Shown here one piece after another: positions 8,441-17,860 of a stretch of 64,000 nucleotides of DNA. The DNA is taken from NCBI RefSeq assembly GCF_001971705.1, contig NZ_CP019327.1, positions 620,001 to 684,000 of the forward strand, written 5' to 3'. The translations under genes were made by a program, and so were the position numbers. Each line of letters opens with the position of its first letter. Position 1 is the stretch's first letter. The stretch is from Natronorubrum daqingense. Its GTDB lineage: Archaea > Halobacteriota > Halobacteria > Halobacteriales > Natrialbaceae. The notes under the pieces were generated by a model. The model worked only from the letters and a program-made list of their open reading frames with translations, did no database searches and was not told the DNA's origin.

Positions 8441-10474
8441 ATGGAAGGGGCATTCTCCTACGCGCCGGCGATAGCGGCGTTCCCGCTCGTGGCCTTCGTG
8501 GTCGCGCTCGTCTTCGGCAAGTGGTTGCCGAAGAAGGGGGCGATTCCGGGCATCGCAGCGACCGCAGCGTCACTGCTGTTCTCGCTGTGGATGCTCGCGG
8601 TGGTCGCGAGCGGCGAAGTGTACAACGAGACGCTCTACGAGTGGACAAGCGGTGAAGCCGCAAGCGAGGTCGGTGCCGATGGAATCGAGTTCTCCTTCGG
8701 TATCCTGATCGATCCGCTGGCGGCGCTCATGCTGGTTATCGTTTCGCTCGTGGCGTTTCTCGTCCACGTGTTCAGCCTCGGCTACATGAACGCCGAAGGC
8801 GAGACCGGACTCCCGCGCTACTACGCCAGTCTCGGCCTGTTTACGTTCAGCATGCTCGCGTTCGTCTACTCGGACAACCTGCTGATGGCGTTCATGTTCT
8901 TCGAGCTCGTGGGCCTGTGTTCGTACCTGCTGATCGGCTTCTGGTTCCGCACGAAATCGGCCCCCTCGGCCGCGAAGAAGGCGTTCCTCGTCACTCGTTT
9001 CGGGGACTACTTCTTCCTGATCGGGGTCGTCGCCATCGCTGCAACGTTCGGCACGGTCGGCTTCGCCGGCGACGACTCGTTCGTCACGGCCGCGGAAACG
9101 GCGATCAACGACGGCGAGACGCTCTTCGGGTTCGGCGCTGAGACCTGGGTGACGATCACCGGGTTACTCGTTCTCGGCGGCGTGCTGGGCAAGTCGGCTC
9201 AGTTCCCGCTTCACACGTGGCTTCCGGACGCGATGGAAGGGCCGACCACCGTCTCCGCGCTGATTCACGCGGCGACGATGGTCGCAGCAGGTGTCTACCT
9301 CGTCGCCCGGATGTTCGGCTACTACGCGCTCTCGCCTACCGCGCTCGCGATTATCGCGTTCGTCGGCGGGTTCACCGCGCTCTTCGCCGCGACGATGGGC
9401 GTCGTCAAAGACGACATCAAACAGGTGCTGGCGTACTCGACGATCAGCCAGTACGGCTACATGATGCTGGGACTCGGCGTCGGCGGCTACGTCGCCGGGG
9501 TCTTCCACCTGATGAACCACGCCTTCTTCAAGGCGCTCCTGTTCCTCGGGGCCGGTGCCGTCATCATCCTCATGCACCACGAACAGGACATGTGGAAGAT
9601 GGGCGGACTGAAGGACAAAGCGCCCGTCACCTACTACACGTTCCTCGCGGGCGCGCTCGCGCTCGCCGGGATCATCCCGTTCTCGGGCTTCTGGTCCAAA
9701 GACGAGATCCTCTACGACGCCATGATCGTCGGCCTCGAGGAGCCGATCATCCTCGCGGCGTACGCGATGGGACTCGCTGCGGTCTTCTTCACCGGCTTCT
9801 ACACCTTCCGGATGGTCTTCTTGACCTTCCACGGTGAGCCACGTTCGGAAGCGGCAGAAGACCCACATCCGGTAGGCTGGAGCGTCAAGGTTCCCCTCAT
9901 CACGCTCGGCGTGCTCGCGCTCGTCGCGGGTGCCGCAAACCTCGCGCCGGTCGCCAAAATCGTCGGCGTGGACATCACGTTCTTAGAGCACTGGCTCGAC
10001 GGCGAGTATGGTGCGATCGACGCGCTCACCTACAGCGCGTACAGTGAGATGATCGCCTTCGAGAGCGGTGTCATCGGCTCCGAGCAGGTGACGGTGCTCG
10101 TCGCTGCCGGCCTGTCATTACTCCTTGCATTCTCCGGGGCTGGACTCGCCTGGAAGCTCTACAACGTCCCCGAACCGGTCGCTCACAAGGAACGACTGGG
10201 AAGCGCTCGCAAGATCGTCGAGGACAACTACTACCAAGACGAGTTCCAGGTCTGGCTCGCTCGAGGCGTCACGCTGCCACTCGCTCGAGTCGCGAACCGA
10301 TTCGACCAGACCGTCATCGACGGCACGGTTAACGGCGTCTCGAGCGTCAGTCTGTTCGGCAGCAACTGGGTGAAACGCATACAGACCGGCCTCGTGACGA
10401 ACTACGCGGCGTTGATCGTCGCGGGCGTCGTCGCCTTACTGGCCGTTCTCGGCGTCTACGGAGGGTGGTTCTGA
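8441..10474 (+). CDS. nuoL: Complex I proton-pumping subunit NuoL
   Basis: NuoL is the distal antiporter-like pump and carries the long lateral helix. The 677-residue protein has the conserved core GKSAQFPLHTWLPDAMEGPT with its lysine and histidine. It also has the broken-helix region HAATMVAAGVYLVAR and a conserved KDDIKQVLAYSTISQYGYMM segment. Length and topology (about 16 helices) match the family. The stop and the nuoM start share one base. Confidence 0.96.
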   Translation: MEGAFSYAPAIAAFPLVAFVVALVFGKWLPKKGAIPGIAATAASLLFSLWMLAVVASGEVYNETLYEWTSGEAASEVGADGIEFSFGILIDPLAALMLVIVSLVAFLVHVFSLGYMNAEGETGLPRYYASLGLFTFSMLAFVYSDNLLMAFMFFELVGLCSYLLIGFWFRTKSAPSAAKKAFLVTRFGDYFFLIGVVAIAATFGTVGFAGDDSFVTAAETAINDGETLFGFGAETWVTITGLLVLGGVLGKSAQFPLHTWLPDAMEGPTTVSALIHAATMVAAGVYLVARMFGYYALSPTALAIIAFVGGFTALFAATMGVVKDDIKQVLAYSTISQYGYMMLGLGVGGYVAGVFHLMNHAFFKALLFLGAGAVIILMHHEQDMWKMGGLKDKAPVTYYTFLAGALALAGIIPFSGFWSKDEILYDAMIVGLEEPIILAAYAMGLAAVFFTGFYTFRMVFLTFHGEPRSEAAEDPHPVGWSVKVPLITLGVLALVAGAANLAPVAKIVGVDITFLEHWLDGEYGAIDALTYSAYSEMIAFESGVIGSEQVTVLVAAGLSLLLAFSGAGLAWKLYNVPEPVAHKERLGSARKIVEDNYYQDEFQVWLARGVTLPLARVANRFDQTVIDGTVNGVSSVSLFGSNWVKRIQTGLVTNYAALIVAGVVALLAVLGVYGGWF

Positions 10475-12000
10475 TGATGATCGAAGCACTAATCGCGGTC
10501 GCACTGGTCGGCGCACTCCTCACGTTCATCGCGCCGAATCGCGTGGCGGGCAAACTGGCGTTCGCTATCAGCCTGATTCCCGTCGCCCTCAGCCTCTGGA
10601 TGTTCGCGACGTTCGACGGCAGCGGCAACGCGTTGATCGACGGCACGCTCGCCTTCGAATCCCACCTCGAGTGGATCCAACTCGGCGAGTACTCCATCTC
10701 GTGGTTCGTCGGCGTCGACGGCATTAGCCTGCCACTCGTCGTGTTGACCACGATACTCTGTTCGCTCGCGATCATGAGTTCCTGGACGCCGATCGACGAG
10801 CGCGAGTCCCAGTTCTACGGACTCGTGCTCTTCATCGAGGCGAACCTGATCGGCGTCTTCACCGCGCTCGATTTCTTCCTCTGGTTCATCTTCTGGGAGG
10901 CCGTCCTCATCCCGATGTACCTGCTGATCGGCGTCTGGGGCGGCCCGCGCCGGAAGTACGCGGCGATCAAGTTCTTCGTCTACACGAACGTCGCCTCGCT
11001 CGTGATGTTCGGCGCGTTCATCGCGCTCGTCTTCGGCCTCGGCGACGTCACGAGCTTTGCCCTGCCGGAGATCGCGACGGCGATGGTCGAGGGCGGCCCC
11101 GACGGCCTCTTCGGCCTCGAGGGATCGACGCTCGCCGCGGTCGTGTTCATCGCGATGTTCCTCGGTTTCGCGGTGAAGGTGCCGGTCGTGCCGTTCCACA
11201 CGTGGCTGCCGGACGCTCACGTGCAGGCACCGACGCCCGCGTCGGTGTTACTGGCGGGCGTCCTCCTGAAGATGGGGACCTACGCCCTGCTCCGGTTCAA
11301 CTTCACGATGTTCCCCGAGCAGGTCGAGACCTACGCGGTTCCGATCGCCGCAATTGCGGTCATCAGCGTCATCTACGGCGCGATGCTCGCGCTCGCACAG
11401 ACCGACCTGAAACGGATCGTGGCGTACTCCTCGGTGTCGTCGATGGGCTACGTGATCCTCGGTCTGATCGCGTTCACCCACTTCGGCGTCGGCGGCGCGA
11501 CGTTCCAGATGGTCTCACACGGCCTCATCTCGGGGCTGATGTTCATGGCCGTCGGCGTGATCTACAACGCGACCCACACCCGCCTCGTCACCGACATGTC
11601 CGGCGTCGCCGACCGGATGCCCATCGCCGTCGGCATCCTCGTCGCCGGCGCGTTCGGCTACATGGGACTGCCGCTGATGAGCGGGTTCTTCGGCGAGTTC
11701 ACGATCTTCTTCGGGGCCTTTGGCTCCGAGGCGCTCGCGTACTCGCAGGTGTTCACGGCGCTTGCGATGTTCGGCATCGTCATCGTCGCCGGCTACCTGC
11801 TCTTTGCACTCCAGCGCGCCGTCTTCGGCCCCTACGAACTCGAGACCGACTACGACGTGACTCGCGCCCCGCTACACGACGTCGCACCGATGTTCGTGTT
11901 GCTCGGATTGATCATCCTGTTGGGCGTCGCACCGGACCTGATCTTCGAGATGATAACCGATGCCGTCGATCCGATTCTCGAGAACGGAGGTGACAGCTAA
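10474..12000 (+). CDS. nuoM: Complex I proton-pumping subunit NuoM
   Basis: NuoM is the middle antiporter-like pump. The 508-residue protein shows the family glutamate in FIFWEAVLIPMYLLIGVWGG, the VKVPVVPFHTWLPDAHVQAP core with the pump lysine, and LKRIVAYSSVSSMGYVILG. I start it at ATG 10474, which shares a base with the nuoL stop; ATG 10477 is an alternative. It ends sharing one base with the nuoN start. Confidence 0.96.
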   Translation: MMIEALIAVALVGALLTFIAPNRVAGKLAFAISLIPVALSLWMFATFDGSGNALIDGTLAFESHLEWIQLGEYSISWFVGVDGISLPLVVLTTILCSLAIMSSWTPIDERESQFYGLVLFIEANLIGVFTALDFFLWFIFWEAVLIPMYLLIGVWGGPRRKYAAIKFFVYTNVASLVMFGAFIALVFGLGDVTSFALPEIATAMVEGGPDGLFGLEGSTLAAVVFIAMFLGFAVKVPVVPFHTWLPDAHVQAPTPASVLLAGVLLKMGTYALLRFNFTMFPEQVETYAVPIAAIAVISVIYGAMLALAQTDLKRIVAYSSVSSMGYVILGLIAFTHFGVGGATFQMVSHGLISGLMFMAVGVIYNATHTRLVTDMSGVADRMPIAVGILVAGAFGYMGLPLMSGFFGEFTIFFGAFGSEALAYSQVFTALAMFGIVIVAGYLLFALQRAVFGPYELETDYDVTRAPLHDVAPMFVLLGLIILLGVAPDLIFEMITDAVDPILENGGDS

Positions 12001-13535
12001 TGGAACCGTTACAACTTCCCGAGTGGGCTGCACTCGCACCGGCCTTGCTCCTCGTGGGCACGGCGCTGGTGTTGTTCGTCTTCGATAGCATCTCGCCCCA
12101 CTCCACGAACCGATCACTGATCGCCGCCACCGCTGCCGGCGGCTCGCTCGCATCGCTCGCCGTCGCCGCGTGGTTCACCGTCGCCGGCGTCGGCACGCCG
12201 ACCGCAGCCGGCGGTCTCGGCGAGATCGATCCGATCCACGGCTTCGTCGTCGACCAGCTCGCGCTGTTCTTCATGATCATCGTCGCGATCGTGACAGCGC
12301 TGGTCGTCGTCGCAAGCTACGACTATCTGGTCGACCACGCCTACCAGGCCGAGTACTACTCGCTGATCATCCTTGCCGCGTCGGGGATGTCGCTGCTCGC
12401 GGCCGCAGACAGCCTCGTGACGATCTTCATCGCGCTCGAGCTGGCGAGTCTGCCGTCGTACGCGCTCGTGGCGATCCTCAAGGATAATCGCGGCAGCGTC
12501 GAAGCCGGGCTGAAGTACTTCCTGATCGGCGCACTGTCGTCGGCGATCTTCGTCTACGGCATCTCACTGGTCTACGGCGCGACGGGCTACCTCGAGTTGT
12601 CCGCGATCGCGAACGTCATCCTCGAGGGCGAGGCGGCCGACTACGGCGGGTTGCTCGGACTCGGCATCCTGCTGTTGATCGGTGGCTTCGCGTTCAAGAC
12701 GGCGAGCGTGCCGTTCCACTTCTGGGCACCGGAAGCCTACGAAGGCGCACCCGCACCCGTCAGCGCCTTCCTCTCGTCGGCGTCGAAAGCGGCCGGCTTC
12801 GTCGTGCTCTTTCGGGTGTTCACGGAAGCGTTCCCGCTCGGTGAGGAGATGCGCGTCGCGATCGGCTTCGATTGGACGATCGCGTTCATCATCCTCGCCA
12901 TCGTCACGATGACGCTCGGGAACTTCGCCGCGGCGACCCAGAACAACGTCAAGCGCATGCTCGCGTACTCCTCGATCGGCCACGCCGGCTACGCGCTGAT
13001 CGGCCTCGCGGGACTCACCGTCGACGGCGGCGAACTCGTCATGGGCGCGGCGATGATGCACTTGCTCGTCTACGGCTTCATGAACACCGGCGCGTTCCTG
13101 TTCGTCGCGCTGGCCGAACACTGGGGCGTCGGGCGGACCTTCGAGGACTACAACGGCCTCTCCGCGCGGGCACCCGTGGCCTGCGGGGCGATGGCCGTCT
13201 TCATGTTCAGCCTCGCGGGCATCCCGCCGTTTGGCGGCTTCTTCAGCAAGTTCTTCCTGTTCATGGGCTCGCTCGAGGCAGCCGCAACGAACACGGCGAT
13301 GCTCGCGGTGGCCGCCGCGCTCGTCGTCAACAGCGCGCTCTCGCTGTTCTACTACTCGCGACTGGTCAAGGCGCTCTGGATCGAAGAGCCCGCGACAACG
13401 CGTGACCGACTCGCGAAGCCGACGGGACTCTACGCGGCAATCGTCGTCGCCGCGGTGATGACGGTCGTCATCCTCCCCGGCTTCGGCCCGGTCGTCGACG
13501 CCGCACTCGAGGCGGCGACGGCGCTGCTGAACTGA
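12000..13535 (+). CDS. nuoN: Complex I proton-pumping subunit NuoN
   Basis: NuoN is the third antiporter-like pump and the last gene of the operon. The 511-residue protein carries ALELASLPSYALVAI with the conserved glutamate, FKTASVPFHFWAPEAYEGAP, and NNVKRMLAYSSIGHAGYALIG. About 14 helices are predicted. The short GC-poor spacer to the next gene (13536-13576) contains a CTTTTCC stretch that could be a TATA-like element for it. Confidence 0.96.
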   Translation: MEPLQLPEWAALAPALLLVGTALVLFVFDSISPHSTNRSLIAATAAGGSLASLAVAAWFTVAGVGTPTAAGGLGEIDPIHGFVVDQLALFFMIIVAIVTALVVVASYDYLVDHAYQAEYYSLIILAASGMSLLAAADSLVTIFIALELASLPSYALVAILKDNRGSVEAGLKYFLIGALSSAIFVYGISLVYGATGYLELSAIANVILEGEAADYGGLLGLGILLLIGGFAFKTASVPFHFWAPEAYEGAPAPVSAFLSSASKAAGFVVLFRVFTEAFPLGEEMRVAIGFDWTIAFIILAIVTMTLGNFAAATQNNVKRMLAYSSIGHAGYALIGLAGLTVDGGELVMGAAMMHLLVYGFMNTGAFLFVALAEHWGVGRTFEDYNGLSARAPVACGAMAVFMFSLAGIPPFGGFFSKFFLFMGSLEAAATNTAMLAVAAALVVNSALSLFYYSRLVKALWIEEPATTRDRLAKPTGLYAAIVVAAVMTVVILPGFGPVVDAALEAATALLN

Positions 13536-13576
13536 ACCCGGTAGCTTTTCCCCATCGGAATTGCAAAGCGCGGTAT

Positions 13577-15121
13577 ATGGTTTTCCGGCTCGTGCTCGGG
13601 TGTACGACGGTCGGCCGCCAGGTGGTCGAGCAGATACCCGAGCGCACCGGTGACGACAGCGACCGACTCCACGTCGTCACCGAGAACGAAAGCGTCGTGG
13701 AAGCGCTTCGCGACGAAAGCATTCCCGCTCGAGCGGGCGATCCGACCGACCCGTCGATGATCGCCAACATCGAGCGGCCGGACGTCATCTTCATCGGGAG
13801 CGACCGCACCGACGTCAACCGCGTCGCCCTCGAGCGAGCGCGCGATCGATTCCCGATGGCGTCGATCGTCGCCTACCTCGGCGGGAACGCGACGGAATCC
13901 GACCGGCGGGTGTTCGAGAACCTGGCGGATCACGTCGCCGATGCGACGGACGCGATGGTTTCACACATCATCGACGGCGTCGCCCGACCGTCGGCCGGGG
14001 CCGCGATCGGTCTCCGAAAGCACCTGACGGCGATCGACGGTCGCCTGGGTGTCTTTATGCACGACAATCCGGATCCGGACGCCATCGCGAGCGCCGTCAC
14101 GCTCGTCGACATCGCCGCCGAGGTCGGTGTCGACGCCGACGCCTGCTACTTCGGCGATATCTCCCACCAGGAGAATCGAGCGATGGTCAACTTACTCGAC
14201 CTCGATTTGCGAAACCTCTCGCCCGACGATTCACTCGAGGAGTACGAGGCCTTCGCACTGGTCGATCACTCCCGGCCCGGCGTCAACGACCAACTCCCCG
14301 AGGACCTCCACGTCGATATCGTCATCGACCATCACCCGCCCCGCGGGCCGGTCCCCGGCGAGTTCGTCGACCTTCGAGAACAGGCCGGTGCGACGAGTAC
14401 CGTCATGACGGATTACCTCACTCGCTTTCGCCTCGAGCCCCGGGAGTCGACGGCGACGGCGCTGCTCTATGGCATTCGAATCGATACGAACGATTTCAGC
14501 CGGGAGGTCTCACCGGCCGATTTCGAAGCCGCGTCGATCCTCTGGCCACACGTCGACGTCTCGCTCCTCGAGCAGATCGAACAGCCGACGATCGAGGGGG
14601 AGATTTTAGAGACCATCGCGCGGGCCATCAAGAATCGCATTCAACACGACTCGGTCGCCGTCGCGAGCGTCGGCCAGATCAACAACCGCGATGCCTTGCC
14701 ACAGGCTGCCGATCAGTTGTTGGCGATGAACGGGATCGAGTCGACGCTCGTCTTCGGCTTCAAAGACGAGATGGCGTTTCTCTCCGCGCGCTCGCGGGGG
14801 AGCGATGTCGACCTCGGCGAAACGCTTCGAGACGCCTTCGAACGAATCGGCAGCGCCGGTGGACACGCCGGGATGGCCGGTGCCCAACTCGAGGTCGGCA
14901 TTCTCGCCAGCGCCGATGACGAAGACGAGGTCGAATCGATCGTGAGCGTCGTCGAAGAGGTGATCACGAACCGATTCCTCGAAGCGATCGACACGCAACC
15001 AGGGTCCTCAGTTGGCGCGTACTCCCAAACGAGTCAGTGGCTGTTCGATATCGAAGAGGGCGAAACCGAGGGGCCACCGACGGCCGACGACGGAAAGCAA
15101 CGGGGCGAAGAGTCCCAGTGA
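13577..15121 (+). CDS. DHH/DHHA1 phosphoesterase with TrkA-like N-terminal domain
   Basis: The 514-residue protein begins with a nucleotide-binding Rossmann-like domain (about residues 1-115, LGCTTVGRQVVEQ and VIFIGSDRTDVNRVALERA) like TrkA/RCK domains. A DHH phosphoesterase domain follows, with HDNPDPDAIASA, the metal motifs FGDISHQENRAM and VDHSRP, and the namesake DHHP. The C-terminal DHHA1 domain has GGHAGMAGAQ. Relatives act on nanoRNA, pAp or cyclic di-AMP. An RCK-like domain on a DHH enzyme suggests control by a nucleotide or cyclic nucleotide; the substrate is not visible in the sequence. A CBS-domain gene follows by 113 bases. Confidence 0.88.
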   Translation: MVFRLVLGCTTVGRQVVEQIPERTGDDSDRLHVVTENESVVEALRDESIPARAGDPTDPSMIANIERPDVIFIGSDRTDVNRVALERARDRFPMASIVAYLGGNATESDRRVFENLADHVADATDAMVSHIIDGVARPSAGAAIGLRKHLTAIDGRLGVFMHDNPDPDAIASAVTLVDIAAEVGVDADACYFGDISHQENRAMVNLLDLDLRNLSPDDSLEEYEAFALVDHSRPGVNDQLPEDLHVDIVIDHHPPRGPVPGEFVDLREQAGATSTVMTDYLTRFRLEPRESTATALLYGIRIDTNDFSREVSPADFEAASILWPHVDVSLLEQIEQPTIEGEILETIARAIKNRIQHDSVAVASVGQINNRDALPQAADQLLAMNGIESTLVFGFKDEMAFLSARSRGSDVDLGETLRDAFERIGSAGGHAGMAGAQLEVGILASADDEDEVESIVSVVEEVITNRFLEAIDTQPGSSVGAYSQTSQWLFDIEEGETEGPPTADDGKQRGEESQ

Positions 15122-15234
15122 CACCGGGACGGGCGACCACTCCGCATCGAACCCGATTGGCTCAGGAGACGGACTCGATCGAGTGAGAGCGACGGGAAGA
15201 CACGCTTTTGCGCGCGGAGACCGTGGAACCTGCT

Positions 15235-16038
15235 ATGGAGGTCGCGTCGGACGGAACGAAGCCCCAGGTCAACGAGTACATGACGCGCGATGTCGTGACC
15301 GTCACCCCCGATGAAACCGTCGGTGACGTCGCGGAGCGAATCGCTGGCAGCGACGAGCACAGCGGTTTCCCCGTCTGTGAACGACGACGCGTCGAAGGAT
15401 TCGTCAGCGCTCGAGACCTGTTACTGGCCGACGACGACGAACCGATTTTCAAGGTGATGACGACGGACCTGCTGGTCGCACACCCGGATATGAAAGTAAC
15501 CGACGCCGCCCGCGTCATCCTCCGTTCGGGAATCCAGAAACTTCCCGTCGTCGACGACGCGGGCAACCTCGTCGGGATCATCTCGAACGCCGACGTGATC
15601 CGTAGCCAAATCGAACGCGCGACGCCCGAGAAGGTCGGGAAGTTGATGCGGACGCTCGAACAGATCCACAACACGAACTTAACGCAAGAACGCCGAACGG
15701 TCTCGCTAGCGGAACTCACGCCGACGCAGGGGCGTGTCTACGCAGACGAACTCGAGGGACGGCGCTACGAACTCGAACGCGGCCTCGCAGAGCCGTTAGT
15801 TGTCATCGACAACGATGGGACCTTGTTGCTCGCAGACGGCCATCACCGGGTACTTGCCTCGGACCGCCTCGGCATCGACGAGATGGACGCCTACGTCATC
15901 GTCGTCGATCACGAAATCGAACTCGGCATGGCCGAGACGGCCGAAAAAGAAGAACTCGAGGAAATCGACGATATCGACATCGTCGACTATGCGCGTCACC
16001 CGCTCGTCCAGACGACGAAACGTCTCCAATCTCGCTAG
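15235..16038 (+). CDS. CBS-pair protein with ParB/sulfiredoxin-like C-terminal domain
   Basis: This 267-residue protein has two CBS repeats: MTRDVVTVTPDETVGDVAER with FPVCERRRVEGFVSARDLL, then MTTDLLVAHPDMKVTDAARV with LPVVDDAGNLVGIISNADVI. CBS pairs usually sense adenine nucleotides. The C-terminal part contains EPLVVIDNDGTLLLADGHHR, like the GxxR/DGHHR core of ParB/Srx-fold domains, which in other proteins bind DNA or use nucleotides. It ends in an acidic tail. I start at ATG 15235, after a CTTTTGC box about 30 bases upstream. Its role is unknown; a nucleotide-responsive regulator is the best guess. Confidence 0.8.
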   Translation: MEVASDGTKPQVNEYMTRDVVTVTPDETVGDVAERIAGSDEHSGFPVCERRRVEGFVSARDLLLADDDEPIFKVMTTDLLVAHPDMKVTDAARVILRSGIQKLPVVDDAGNLVGIISNADVIRSQIERATPEKVGKLMRTLEQIHNTNLTQERRTVSLAELTPTQGRVYADELEGRRYELERGLAEPLVVIDNDGTLLLADGHHRVLASDRLGIDEMDAYVIVVDHEIELGMAETAEKEELEEIDDIDIVDYARHPLVQTTKRLQSR

Positions 16039-16139
16039 CATAGTCGTCGCGGAATGCTATTTCGCAAACCGATGACGAGTCTCGTCCCAACCTGTCGGCT
16101 CCCGAATCCTTACGTCGGTCGGTGGCAAATATTACGAGC

Positions 16140-17840
16140 ATGTACGACGACGAGGACCTCGAGGCGATTCGAGAGTCTGGCGAGAAGTGGGAGACTGACA
16201 CGCTCGACCCGGTCCTCGAGCGTCACGGTGAACGACAGGAAGACTTCGCGACCGTCTCGAATATCGACGTGGACCGTCTGTACACGCCCGAGGATGTCGC
16301 CGACCTCGACTACCTCGAGGACCTGGGCTTTCCGGGCGAGGAACCCTACACTCGCGGCCCCTACCCGACGATGTACCGCGGGCGCACGTGGACGATGCGT
16401 CAATTCGCCGGTTTCGGGACCGCAGAAGAGACCAACGAGCGATTTCACTACCTGATCGACGAGGGACAGACCGGACTCTCGGTCGCGTTCGACATGCCGA
16501 CGCTCATGGGACTCGACTCGGACGACCGCATGAGCGAGGGCGAGATCGGCAAAGAGGGCGTCGCGGTCGATACGCTGCGGGATATGGAGATCCTCTTCGA
16601 CGGTATCGACCTCGAGGAGATCTCGACTTCGTTTACGATCAACCCCTCCGCGCCGGTGATCTACGCGATGTACGTCGCGATGGCGGACCAGCAGGGAGTT
16701 CCCCGCGAGAACATCCGCGGCACCCTCCAGAACGACATGTTCAAGGAGTTCATCGCCCAGAAGGAGTGGGTCGTTCCACCGGAGCCGTCCCTCGACCTCG
16801 TGACGGACGTCCTCGAGTTCAGCACCGAAGAGACGCCGCAATTCCACCCCATTTCGGTCTCCGGGTACCACATCCGTGAGGCGGGCTCCACGGCCGTGCA
16901 AGAACTCGCCTTCACGCTCGCCGACGGCTTCGCGTACGTCGAGGACGCGATGGAGAGAGGGCTCGCCGTCGACGAGTTCGCACCGCGCCTGTCCTTTTTC
17001 TTCAACTGCCACAACTCCTTTTTCGAGGAAATCGCCAAGTACCGGGCTGCCAGGCGGATCTACGCCCGCGTGATGGACGAGTGGTACGACGCGCAGCGAG
17101 ACGAATCGAAGCGCCTGAAGTTCCACACGCAGACCGCGGGCCAATCGCTGACGGCCCAACAACCGATGAACAACGTCGTTCGAGTGACGATTCAGGCGCT
17201 CGCGGGCGTCCTCGGCGGGACGCAGTCCCTGCACACGAACAGTTTCGACGAGGCCCTCGCCCTCCCCTCCGAGGATGCGGTCCGAGTCGCACTCCGCACC
17301 CAGCAGATCATCGCCGAGGAGTCGGGTGCCGCAGACATCGTCGATCCGATGGGCGGCAGTTTCGCGGTCGAGGCCCTCACCGACGAAACCGAAGAGCGAA
17401 CGATGCGCTACTTGACGGAGATCCGCGAGATGGGTGAAGGTTCCATGCGCGACGGCGTCCTGAAGGGAATCGACGACGGCTACTTCCTCCGCGAGATTCA
17501 GGACGCCTCCTACGAGTACCAAGAACGCGTCGAGCGCGGCGAGGAGGTCGTCGTCGGCGTCAACGAGTTCACCCTCGAGGAAGACACCAGCCCCGAAACG
17601 CTCAAGATCGACGAGACGACGGCCGAACGCCAACTCGAGCGCCTCGAGCAGGTCAAAGCCCAGCGAGACGACGCGGCCGTCGAGGACGCACTCGAGGAAC
17701 TCCAACGAACGATCGACCGCGGTGAAAACACCATTCCGGTGCTCGTCGAGGCCGTGAAAGCGTACGCAACGGTGGGCGAGATCATGCAGGTTTTCGAGGA
17801 CGAACACGGCGCGTACAGCGAGGAGATCGGACTCGCGTAA
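16140..17840 (+). CDS. mutA: Methylmalonyl-CoA mutase large (catalytic) subunit
   Basis: The enzyme interconverts methylmalonyl-CoA and succinyl-CoA with adenosylcobalamin. The 566-residue protein has the TIM-barrel catalytic part only: YTRGPYPTMYRGRTWTMRQ, GLSVAFDMPTLMGLDSDD, GTLQNDMFKEFIAQ and the GGTQSLHTNSFDEALALPSE motif. It ends where the B12-binding domain would begin, so a separate small subunit encoded elsewhere must supply it, as is usual in archaea. ATG 16140 follows a CCTTACG box by about 30 bases. It fits propionate or methylaspartate-type carbon metabolism. Confidence 0.95.
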   Translation: MYDDEDLEAIRESGEKWETDTLDPVLERHGERQEDFATVSNIDVDRLYTPEDVADLDYLEDLGFPGEEPYTRGPYPTMYRGRTWTMRQFAGFGTAEETNERFHYLIDEGQTGLSVAFDMPTLMGLDSDDRMSEGEIGKEGVAVDTLRDMEILFDGIDLEEISTSFTINPSAPVIYAMYVAMADQQGVPRENIRGTLQNDMFKEFIAQKEWVVPPEPSLDLVTDVLEFSTEETPQFHPISVSGYHIREAGSTAVQELAFTLADGFAYVEDAMERGLAVDEFAPRLSFFFNCHNSFFEEIAKYRAARRIYARVMDEWYDAQRDESKRLKFHTQTAGQSLTAQQPMNNVVRVTIQALAGVLGGTQSLHTNSFDEALALPSEDAVRVALRTQQIIAEESGAADIVDPMGGSFAVEALTDETEERTMRYLTEIREMGEGSMRDGVLKGIDDGYFLREIQDASYEYQERVERGEEVVVGVNEFTLEEDTSPETLKIDETTAERQLERLEQVKAQRDDAAVEDALEELQRTIDRGENTIPVLVEAVKAYATVGEIMQVFEDEHGAYSEEIGLA

Positions 17841-17860
17841 GCTCCTCGCCACCAGATTCG

